Positions 35,452 to 42,231 of a stretch of DNA of 64,000 nucleotides are shown here, in pieces. Below the pieces are notes generated by a model that saw only the letters and a program-made list of their open reading frames with translations, had not been told where the DNA came from and made no database searches. The translations under genes and the position numbers were made by a program. Numbering within the stretch: position 1 is the first letter of the stretch; each line of letters starts with the position of its first letter. The stretch is taken from contig NZ_JAMDHK010000003.1 of NCBI RefSeq assembly GCF_024721115.1, positions 171,403 through 235,402 of the forward strand, given 5' to 3'. The stretch comes from Salipiger pentaromativorans. Its GTDB lineage: Bacteria; Pseudomonadota; Alphaproteobacteria; Rhodobacterales; Rhodobacteraceae.

Positions 35452-36195
35452 ATGCGTCATCTATTTCTTGCGTGTCTTTTTTTGATATTCGCGGTGTCGG
35501 CGTCCATCGCCTCCGCACAATCGGGTTTCGGGAAATTTGATCGAGACGCCGCGCGCGGCTCGACCATGGGAATTACGCGAAACATTGCGCATCCCTCTGG
35601 GACTGCCGTGAGGGCATTTTCTCTGCCGGGTGGGGCTTGCAGGGGAGATGATTGTCGAAACGACCGCGAGCGCGCCGAGCTCATCGAAAGCCGCACGGCA
35701 AATCTGGAAGGGCACAGCTATCGCTACACGTTTTCGGTTTTCTTTCCCGCCGATACGCCGGACGTGGGCCCGACGAATTTGATATTCTGGCAGGTCAAGC
35801 CCCACGGGACCGGAAAGCCCTCGATCACGATGGAGCTCGTTGGCAACGATATCAACTTCGTGCTGCACGATCCGTCTCGTTTGCAGGGCGACCGGATGAA
35901 TCCGCTGCGGCCCGTTGTCATACGCCGCGTCGCGCGCGGTGTCCGTGGGCGGTGGCAAGATTTCGTGCTCGACGTTCACTGGTCCAAGCGCAATGACGGC
36001 CGCATTGTCCTGAAGCGCGAAGGACGAGAAGTCCTGTCCCATAACGGGCCCAATATCGACTCGAAAAGCAGTCGCCAGCGCGTCCGTTACGGCCTGTATC
36101 GGAGCTTTCTCAGCCGTTATCTTCAGCGCAACGGCGGCTCGAAATTGCCAACGCAAACCGCCTATTTCGCAAACATTACGCGAGCGCCCCTATAG
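35452..36195 (+). CDS. Secreted polysaccharide lyase-like protein (heparin lyase I fold)
   Basis: Exported protein of 247 residues with a strong signal peptide (MRHLFLACLFLIFAVSASIASA-Q). The body fits the heparin-lyase-I-like family (PF14099): SYRYTFSVFFPADTPDVGPTNLIFWQVKP, then GRWQDFVLDVHWSK, a GREVLSHNGPN turn and RVRYGLYRSF. Such beta-jelly-roll enzymes cleave acidic polysaccharides; catalytic residues cannot be assigned confidently. Its base composition and codon use (many A/T third positions) differ from the neighbours, suggesting later acquisition. It is isolated, on the opposite strand to the flanking genes. An upstream in-frame ATG at 35404 gives a poorer leader. Confidence 0.7.
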   Translation: MRHLFLACLFLIFAVSASIASAQSGFGKFDRDAARGSTMGITRNIAHPSGTAVRAFSLPGGACRGDDCRNDRERAELIESRTANLEGHSYRYTFSVFFPADTPDVGPTNLIFWQVKPHGTGKPSITMELVGNDINFVLHDPSRLQGDRMNPLRPVVIRRVARGVRGRWQDFVLDVHWSKRNDGRIVLKREGREVLSHNGPNIDSKSSRQRVRYGLYRSFLSRYLQRNGGSKLPTQTAYFANITRAPL

Positions 36196-36314
36196 GCAGG
36201 CGCCTGTATTCACCAAACGGGCGGTCGCCGCTTCCGGGGCCGCAGTTGATCTGCCTGGATGGAGCCGTACCGACGCGTCGGCGCCAGCATGCAGCCTTGG
36301 GAACCACTGCCTTT

Positions 36315-36334
36315 AACGGCCGGATCGGGCCGTT
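36315..36334. other. Inverted repeat between convergent lyase-like and Sel1-repeat genes
   Basis: AACGGCC and GGCCGTT form a 7-bp stem around GGATCG in the 171-base gap between converging genes. A weak terminator is possible; there is no clear T-tract directly after the stem. Confidence 0.35.
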
Positions 36335-36366
36335 CACTGAATTCTGTTTTGCCGGCCAACCGCCCC

Positions 36367-36903
36367 TCAGAACACCGGCGCATAGCGCCAGTTATCGGCG
36401 TCCGGCGTGATCTCGTCGAGGTCGTAGCCCGCGCCCTGTAACCGCTTCGCCACCGGCAGCCCCGCGCCCGCCGCCTCGTCGATCAGCTTCCGCCCGGCAG
36501 CCTCGTCCCGAGCGATGCCGAAGCCGCGCATCAGGTTCACACCGTGGTTGAACTTGCCCACCGGGTCGCCCGCCTCGGCGGCCTGCCGGTCCCATTCCGC
36601 CGCCGCATCGGGGTCGAACTCGCCGCCAAAACCGTTCTGCTCCATATAGGACATCCAGGTCATCGCAGCCGTGTAGCCCGCCGCCGCACAGGCCTCGAAG
36701 ATCGTGCGGGCGGTGGCGTGATCGCCGGATTTCGTCATCAGATAGCCCGAGGCGCAGACCATCATGTCGGTGTCGCCCTCCGCCGCGCGGTCGCGCAGCG
36801 ATTGCCAGGTCAGCTCTTCGGGGTTGGTGGTGCCGTATTCGTCCCCCGCCGCCCAGGCTGGCGCCGTCGCCAGCAGGCACAGGGCCGTCAGAATGTTCCG
36901 CAT
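36367..36903 (-). CDS. Secreted Sel1/tetratricopeptide-like repeat protein
   Basis: Protein of 178 residues with a signal peptide (ILTALCLLATAPAWA-AG) and helical repeats of Sel1 type, for example AAEWDRQAAEAGDPVGKFNHGVNLMRGFGIARDEAAGRKLIDEAAGAG. Proteins like this are scaffolds in the periplasm. It is 32 bases downstream of the beta-propeller gene on the same strand and probably belongs to the PQQ operon, although its role there is unknown. Confidence 0.75.
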   Translation of the reverse strand: MRNILTALCLLATAPAWAAGDEYGTTNPEELTWQSLRDRAAEGDTDMMVCASGYLMTKSGDHATARTIFEACAAAGYTAAMTWMSYMEQNGFGGEFDPDAAAEWDRQAAEAGDPVGKFNHGVNLMRGFGIARDEAAGRKLIDEAAGAGLPVAKRLQGAGYDLDEITPDADNWRYAPVF

Positions 36904-36935
36904 CCTCGTCTCCTCTCCCAGATCGCAGCCGAAGC

Positions 36936-37898
36936 TCAGCCCCCGGTCGGACGATAGGCCGCCCCCCAGGGGAAGCGCCCCACCTTGATCGTCTTCACCG
37001 GCTTGCGCTTTGCCACGTCGATCACCGTAACATCGCCGGAGATCCCGTTTGTGGTAAAAAGCGTGCTGTGATCGCCGTCAAAGGCCATGTGCCAGACACG
37101 GCGGCCCACCAGCAGATACTCCTCGACCTCATAGGTCTCGGCATTGACCACCGCGACGTGGTTTGCCGGACCAAGCGCGATAAAGGCAGTCTTGCCGTCC
37201 GGTGTCAGCTCGAACCCCACCGGCTGGATGCGATCCTCATGCACGCCCTTGATGGCGAAATGGAGTTTCGCCTTCTCGGCCTGCGTCGCGGTGTCGAAGA
37301 CCGTGACCGTGCCGCCGATCTCGGCGGAGACCCACAGCTCGGCGCCGTCCTTGACGAATTCCGCATGGCGCGGACGCGAGTCGACCAGCGTATTGGCAAA
37401 GATCGCCTCGCTTTCCGTGTCGATCCAATGCGCCATATTGGTGGTTTCCGAGGTGGTGACCACGATCTTTCCGTCCGGGCTCACCGCCATGCCCTCTGGC
37501 TCGATTCCCACGTCGATCTGTTCGATCACCCGGCGGGTCTCGGTATCGACCACGGTGGTGATCGCGTCATCCTCATTGGCGATATAGAGCCGCCGGTTGT
37601 CCGGATGCAGCACGAATTGCTCGGGGTCCTCTCCCGAAGGCAGATCGTGCAGGATCTCGCCCGAGACCGGGTCCATCACCTGCACCGCGTCGCTGTCGGA
37701 GGCACAGATATAGACCCGCGAATAATCGTGGGAAAAGGTGATGCCGCGCGGGCGTTCGCCGGTGGGAATCGTGCGGGTGACCTCCAGCGTTGCGGTGTCG
37801 ATCACGCTGATCGTGTCGTCCTTTTCATTGGTCACCCAGATTTCGCCGGCGGCGGCGGGCGCGCCCAGCAGGGCCAGCGCAAAAGTCAGTCTCAGCAT
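36936..37898 (-). CDS. PQQ-associated YVTN-type beta-propeller protein
   Basis: Periplasmic protein of 320 residues with a signal peptide (LRLTFALALLGAPAAA-G) and seven-bladed YVTN repeats: EIWVTNEKDDTISVIDTATLEV, RLYIANEDDAITTVVDTETRRV, ELWVSAEIGGTVTVFDT and others. This matches the family that accompanies PQQ-dependent alcohol catabolism genes. It begins one base after the stop of the binding-protein-like gene. The exact function is not known; a role in cofactor or substrate handling around the quinoprotein is possible. Confidence 0.85.
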   Translation of the reverse strand: MLRLTFALALLGAPAAAGEIWVTNEKDDTISVIDTATLEVTRTIPTGERPRGITFSHDYSRVYICASDSDAVQVMDPVSGEILHDLPSGEDPEQFVLHPDNRRLYIANEDDAITTVVDTETRRVIEQIDVGIEPEGMAVSPDGKIVVTTSETTNMAHWIDTESEAIFANTLVDSRPRHAEFVKDGAELWVSAEIGGTVTVFDTATQAEKAKLHFAIKGVHEDRIQPVGFELTPDGKTAFIALGPANHVAVVNAETYEVEEYLLVGRRVWHMAFDGDHSTLFTTNGISGDVTVIDVAKRKPVKTIKVGRFPWGAAYRPTGG

Positions 37899-37899
37899 G

Positions 37900-39069
37900 T
37901 CAGTGCTCCTCGAATGCGCGGCAGGCGCTTTCCGGGGCGTCGCGCCCGAGCGTGTCGAGCTCGTTGCCCTGGTGAAAGAACCCCTCGAGCGGCGCGGTTG
38001 CCACCACCGCCCGGTCGGTGACGATGGGAATGGGCTGGCGAAGCTGCCCGTTCCAGGGGCGAAAGCTCAGCGGGCGGCCCTTGAAACCCGCCAGCTCGAA
38101 ATCCCCGGACAGCATATAGGCGCGCAGCACCGCCACATCGTCCGATCCGGTGCGGGTCACCGCCTCGCCCAGCGCCCGCAGGGCGGCCCAGGCGGCGTAA
38201 TCCTCAGGCGCCATCTCGCGCCCGGCCTGATCCTCGAAGCGCGACTGAAGCTGCGCCGCCCCCCATTGCTCGACCACCGGCGCCCAGGCCTGCGGCACCA
38301 GCTCTTCCGAGCCCGCGACCGGGCGCGGCAGCCAGGTGTTATAGACCACATAGCGGCCGAAATCGCCGATCTCGTCGGCGATGAGCAGCACGTCGTGATC
38401 GCGGAAATCCTGCGTGAAAAGAGGCACCTCGGCGCTGGCGTTGCGGCGCATGTCGGCGTCGAAGACCCAGGTTTTCTCGCCCACAAGCTTCAGGCGGAAT
38501 TTCCCGGCGGAGGCCCGCAGCGCGGCGGCGAAGGCCAGATCGCGGGGGTGACCGCCCTTGATCAGCGCCACATCGGTCCAGCGCCGCTGCACCAGAAACT
38601 GCGCCAGCGCGTCGGCGCGCATGGCGTCCGACGAGATCGTGTGCAGCAGATTGGCGCGGCAGTCCGTGTCGCGCAGCACGGCATCGGGCGCCGTGGCATT
38701 GAAGAGCAGCGCGCCCTGCGCCTCGGGCAGATCGGCGATGGCGGTCAGTACCTCGGCGGACGCGTCCAGCACGATCGCCCGCGAGGAGGCGAGCAGCGCG
38801 CGCGCCGCGGCGATTGCGTCGCCGCCTTCGGGCACCAGAACTTCGGACATGGTGTAGGTCTGGCCGAGAAACCTGCCGGTCGTCGCGTTGTCGCTCAGCC
38901 CCAGCCGCGCGCCCGCGAGGCCAAGATCCTCGGGCACCGCGTCGAGATTCGACAAGACCGGCGGCGCGGGCCGCTCGACCTCCAAATAGCCGATGCGCAG
39001 CTTGGTCTCGGAGGCCGCAGCGGCCCCCAGCACCAGCGAAAACACGGCAGCCAGCCCGATGACACGCAT
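37900..39069 (-). CDS. ABC-type substrate-binding protein of PQQ alcohol dehydrogenase systems
   Basis: Periplasmic protein of 389 residues with a signal peptide (VIGLAAVFSLVLGAAAA-S), related to branched-chain amino acid binding proteins and to the subfamily linked with PQQ-dependent alcohol dehydrogenases. Visible features are LRIGYLEVERPAPPVLSNLDAVPEDLGLAGARLGLSDNATTGRFLGQ and the later FQDF-like TQDFRDHDVLLIADE. No permease or ATPase gene accompanies it in this locus, so it may act alone as a sensor or carrier, or use a transporter elsewhere. The ATG at 39069 fits the signal peptide. Confidence 0.82.
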   Translation of the reverse strand: MRVIGLAAVFSLVLGAAAASETKLRIGYLEVERPAPPVLSNLDAVPEDLGLAGARLGLSDNATTGRFLGQTYTMSEVLVPEGGDAIAAARALLASSRAIVLDASAEVLTAIADLPEAQGALLFNATAPDAVLRDTDCRANLLHTISSDAMRADALAQFLVQRRWTDVALIKGGHPRDLAFAAALRASAGKFRLKLVGEKTWVFDADMRRNASAEVPLFTQDFRDHDVLLIADEIGDFGRYVVYNTWLPRPVAGSEELVPQAWAPVVEQWGAAQLQSRFEDQAGREMAPEDYAAWAALRALGEAVTRTGSDDVAVLRAYMLSGDFELAGFKGRPLSFRPWNGQLRQPIPIVTDRAVVATAPLEGFFHQGNELDTLGRDAPESACRAFEEH

Positions 39070-39121
39070 GAGTAGTCCTCCCTGACGGCAGACTACGCCG
39101 CCGCGCGCCGCGCCGCCGTAA

Positions 39122-39131
39122 GACCATGGTC
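39122..39131. promoter_or_regulatory. GACCATGGTC palindrome in the divergent PQQ promoter region
   Basis: Perfect palindrome between the minus-strand binding-protein gene and the plus-strand cytochrome gene, about 53 and 93 bases from their starts. Related to the elements at 34615, 35163, 39151, 44358 and 46141. Confidence 0.5.
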
Positions 39132-39150
39132 GGAGACGGGCGGGTTTCGC

Positions 39151-39166
39151 GACCAAGGTCCAATAT
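39151..39166 (+). promoter_or_regulatory. GACCAAGGTC element before the PedF-like cytochrome gene
   Basis: GACCAAGGTCCAATAT on the plus strand, 58-73 bases before the start at 39224. It aligns with GACCATGGTGCAAT before the quinoprotein and cytochrome genes, including the CAAT that follows the palindrome. Confidence 0.5.
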
Positions 39167-39223
39167 GGCCCGCAGGGGACCCTTGCTAACCAAAATGAAA
39201 CCAGTGGAAACGGAGGAGGTCCC

Positions 39224-39907
39224 ATGTCCGCCAGAAGAGTTTCGCGCCCTGTCCTGATGGGTGCCGCCGTGTTCGTCGCCGCCGCCAACCTTGCCTTCGC
39301 CCATGGCGATGTCGCCCCGCAGCCCGTCAATACCGACATGCTGCCAGAGGTCGGCGAGGAGTGGCTAAGCGAGAACCCCTATCGCGACGCCGGAGAGGAT
39401 GTCTGGCTGAAGGCGGTGGAGATCGGCTCCTCGGGCTACAACCAGAACTGCGCCCGCTGCCACGGGCTCGAGGTGATCTCGGGCGGTCTGGCCCCGGATC
39501 TGCGCTTTCTGGAGGCCGAGGAATACGGCGACGAATGGTTCATCGAGCGCTTCCGCCACGGCTATACCCAGAACGGCATCACCAAGATGCCCGCCTTCGG
39601 CGAGCTTCTGGGCCAGAAAGCCGCCTGGGCGATCCGCACCTATATCGAGGCACGCCCGGACGATTCCGCCATCGAGGACCAATCGGACGAGCTGAAAGCC
39701 ATCCGCGACCAGCTCGCCGCCGGCGAGGGCGATGTCTCTGCCCTCCAGGCGCGTCTGACCGAGATCGCGGGCGAGATCGAGACGCTGTCGGGCGCGCCCG
39801 TCGCCGACAGCATCGCCTTCCGCGCCGCCAACCAGCTTGCAGCCGATCCCACGGCGACGGCGCATGCCGCCGAGACGCTGACGATCGGGCTGTCTGCGGC
39901 GCACTGA
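39224..39907 (+). CDS. Cytochrome c-550, PedF-like
   Basis: Periplasmic cytochrome of 227 residues with a signal peptide (VLMGAAVFVAAANLAFA-H), the haem motif CARCH at 76-80 and MPAFGELL with a candidate methionine ligand. The stretch GEEWLSENPYRDAGEDVWLKAVEIGSSGYNQNCARCHG is characteristic of PedF-type c-550 proteins of PQQ alcohol dehydrogenase loci. A coiled-coil-like tail (DELKAIRDQLAAGEGDVSALQARLTEIAGEIETL) extends beyond the usual cytochrome domain. The next gene starts one base after its stop. Confidence 0.88.
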   Translation: MSARRVSRPVLMGAAVFVAAANLAFAHGDVAPQPVNTDMLPEVGEEWLSENPYRDAGEDVWLKAVEIGSSGYNQNCARCHGLEVISGGLAPDLRFLEAEEYGDEWFIERFRHGYTQNGITKMPAFGELLGQKAAWAIRTYIEARPDDSAIEDQSDELKAIRDQLAAGEGDVSALQARLTEIAGEIETLSGAPVADSIAFRAANQLAADPTATAHAAETLTIGLSAAH

Positions 39908-39908
39908 A

Positions 39909-40799
39909 ATGTTGCGGCGTCATGTGATCGCCGCGCTGGCCGGGCTTGCATTTGCAGGCCCGGCTTTCGCGCGTTGCGAGGACTGGACCCCCCAGCCGAA
40001 ACCGCAGAACGCCAGCCGCGACATCGTCGGGCAGGATCTCGATACGATTCTCGAGCGCGGCTATATCGACTTCGCGGCCTATGAGGAGTTCCCGCCCTGG
40101 TCCTATGAGGAAAAGGGCAAGCCCGCCGGTGTGGACATCGAGATCGGCCGGCTGATCGCCGCCGATCTCGGGGTGGAGCCGCGCTTTCATCTGGTGCCGG
40201 CGGGCGAGAACCTCGACGCGGATCTGCGCAACAACGTCTGGAAAGGGCCGGTGATCGGCGGACGCGTCTCGAACGTCATGCTGCATGTGCCCTATGACAG
40301 CGCCTATGCCTGCCGCGTGGAGCAGGTCGTGTTCACCGGCCAATACGCCGCCGAGCAGATCGCCATCGCCTATCGCGAAGAGGCCTATCCCGAGGACAAG
40401 CCTGTGCCCGCCTATTTCCGCTTCGACACGGTGGCGGTGGAGAACGACTCGATCTCGGATTTCTACCTCACCTCCTTTGCCGGCGGGCAGCTTGCGCAGG
40501 GGGTGCGGCGCTATCCAAGCTACGCCGCCGCGATGGGCGCGCTGGCGGAGGGCGAGACCATGGCGGCCATGGGGCCTCTGGCGCAGCTCGAAGCGGGTGT
40601 TGCGCCGGGCATCGGCATCCACCAGCCGCCGCTGGCGGGCTTTGCCGTCAGCCGCTGGACCGTGGGGGTGGCGGTGCATATGCGCTACCGCGCGCTCGGC
40701 TATGCGGTGGACGATGCCATTCGCGCGGGGCTCGAGGACGGGCGGATCGCGGCGATCTTTGCGGATCACGGGCTGACGCATCTCGCACCGGAAAGATGA
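39909..40799 (+). CDS. Periplasmic binding protein accompanying the quinoprotein system (MoxJ/XoxJ-like)
   Basis: Exported protein of 296 residues, family 3 binding-protein fold, with a signal peptide (RRHVIAALAGLAFAGPAFA-R). DTILERGYIDFAAYEEFPPWSYEEKGKPAGVDIEIGRLIAADLGVEP is the first lobe. In methanol dehydrogenase loci MoxJ/XoxJ proteins of this kind assist maturation of the quinoprotein. The cysteine pair and long insertions fit that group. It is co-transcribed with the PedF-like cytochrome. Confidence 0.8.
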   Translation: MLRRHVIAALAGLAFAGPAFARCEDWTPQPKPQNASRDIVGQDLDTILERGYIDFAAYEEFPPWSYEEKGKPAGVDIEIGRLIAADLGVEPRFHLVPAGENLDADLRNNVWKGPVIGGRVSNVMLHVPYDSAYACRVEQVVFTGQYAAEQIAIAYREEAYPEDKPVPAYFRFDTVAVENDSISDFYLTSFAGGQLAQGVRRYPSYAAAMGALAEGETMAAMGPLAQLEAGVAPGIGIHQPPLAGFAVSRWTVGVAVHMRYRALGYAVDDAIRAGLEDGRIAAIFADHGLTHLAPER

Positions 40800-40871
40800 C
40801 TCTTTCCGTTGAGTTTCGTCTTTCTCTATGGCAGCTTTTGGCCGATTGCATTCCAGTAAAAGGTCAGAGGC

Positions 40872-41213
40872 ATGAAATTTCTGATATTGATCGCCGCGCT
40901 CGCCGTCGCCCCCGTTGCCGCACTTGCCGAACAATTCAACGGCCAGAAGGCATTCGAAGTTCTGACGGCGCAGAAACGTGTCTATTCGGGCGGCTCTGTC
41001 AGCGTTTTCAACAAGGACGGCACGTTCTGGACAACCCACAAGAACGGGTCGCGGGAAGAGGGCACCTATAAGATCACCAGCTCCGGGACGGTCAAGGTCC
41101 ACGACCAGGCGAATAACAGGAAATACAATTTCGTCATCGGCGAAAAGAAGGGCACCTTCTATTTCACCTACCGGAGCGGGCCAGGACGCGGAAAAACCTA
41201 CACCTTCTACTAA
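40872..41213 (+). CDS. Small secreted protein of unknown function
   Basis: Protein of 113 residues with a clear signal peptide (KFLILIAALAVAPVAALA-E) and a short beta-rich basic body (FNKDGTFWTTHKNGSREEGTYKITSSGTVKVHD). No family is recognised. The pattern of a short strand repeat with G-T-Y-K/T resembles small lipocalin-like or MORN-like folds only loosely. Its lower GC than the neighbours and lack of partners suggest an accessory gene. It lies 72 bases after the PQQ locus cytochrome operon and may be an unrelated insertion. Confidence 0.6.
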   Translation: MKFLILIAALAVAPVAALAEQFNGQKAFEVLTAQKRVYSGGSVSVFNKDGTFWTTHKNGSREEGTYKITSSGTVKVHDQANNRKYNFVIGEKKGTFYFTYRSGPGRGKTYTFY

Positions 41214-41302
41214 GCTCTGACAGGCGTATTTGCGGGTCGCGCAGGGCACCGCAATGCCTCCACGCGGCCCCGGAGCACGTCTTGGGCGGTGGCGTCGCCT
41301 TC

Positions 41303-41325
41303 GTAGGGTGGGCAATTTGCCCACC
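41303..41325. repeat. Short palindromic (REP-like) repeat, copy 3
   Basis: Begins GTAGGGTGGGCA, is followed by AAT... and closes TGCCCACC. It matches the two copies in the nrdE-nrdF gap except for one spacer base. It sits between the converging small secreted protein gene and apbE. Confidence 0.7.
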
Positions 41326-41346
41326 GCCCCCACCGCCCGACACCTC

Positions 41347-42231
41347 CTAAATCGCAACTGTCCGCAAATCCCCGTCCCGATTCACCAGCGTCACGCGGCG
41401 GATGCCCGGCAGCGCCTTTGCAGCTTGCCTGATCTCCTCCGCCGCCATCAGGCAGCAGGCGGTGGAGAACGCATCCGCCAGAGCGGCCCGCTCCGCCTCG
41501 ACGCTCACCGTCGACCAGCGCGCCCCGCCCTGCCCGCGCGGATCGAGGATATGGCCGGTATCGCCCAGCATCAGCGCCCCGGGGCTGGAGGTGGCCACCG
41601 CCGCACCGGTCAGCGTGCGGGTGCCCAGATAGCCCTGCGCGGGATCGGCCAGCCCCAGCCGCCACGGCCCGCCCAGCACGCGGAACTCGCCCGCATCGAC
41701 CAGCGCATGATCAAAGCCCCGCGCCGCCAGCAGCTCCGCCACCGCATCCGTGGCAAACCCCTGCGCGATGCCATTGAAGGTCAGCGCCTGTCCCGGCCCC
41801 AGCACGATCTCCCGGCCCTGCGCCACCCGGTCCCAGCCGACCACAGCACGTGCGGCATCCACGTCACCGCCCAGCGCCAGCGCCTGCCAGAGCGGCTGGA
41901 CGCTGGGATCGAAGGCACCGTCCGTGGCGCGATGCACGGTCTCCGCCATGGAAACCAGCGCGCGAAACTCCTCCGACGGCCTCAACCGCCCGACGCGGTT
42001 CAGCCGCGACAGCTCCGAGCCAGGATCGTAGAGGCTGAAGCAGCGTTCGACCGCGCGCAGCCGCACCACAGCCGCCGCCAGCGCGTCCCCGGCCCCCGGC
42101 CCGTGCAGGGTGATCTCCGCCTCCGCCCCCAGCGCGACGCCGCGCCAGCGGGCGGGCGACATGGCCAGCGCCGGACCCGCGCAGAGCGCCGCCGCCGAGA
42201 TGCTCAGAAATCTGCGCCGGGTCAGGGTCAT
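41347..42231 (-). CDS. apbE: FAD:protein FMN transferase (ApbE)
   Basis: Exported enzyme of 294 residues with a Tat-type signal (LTRRRFLSISAAALCAGPALA). The ApbE signature runs through the protein: FSLYDPGSELSRLNR, DGAFDPSVQPLW, FNGIAQGFATDAVAELL and the metal-binding ADAFSTACCLM. It transfers FMN from FAD to a threonine in partner proteins in the periplasm. Its ATG overlaps the stop of the NosR-like gene, and that protein carries a matching attachment motif, so the pair is very probably enzyme and substrate. Confidence 0.92.
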   Translation of the reverse strand: MTLTRRRFLSISAAALCAGPALAMSPARWRGVALGAEAEITLHGPGAGDALAAAVVRLRAVERCFSLYDPGSELSRLNRVGRLRPSEEFRALVSMAETVHRATDGAFDPSVQPLWQALALGGDVDAARAVVGWDRVAQGREIVLGPGQALTFNGIAQGFATDAVAELLAARGFDHALVDAGEFRVLGGPWRLGLADPAQGYLGTRTLTGAAVATSSPGALMLGDTGHILDPRGQGGARWSTVSVEAERAALADAFSTACCLMAAEEIRQAAKALPGIRRVTLVNRDGDLRTVAI

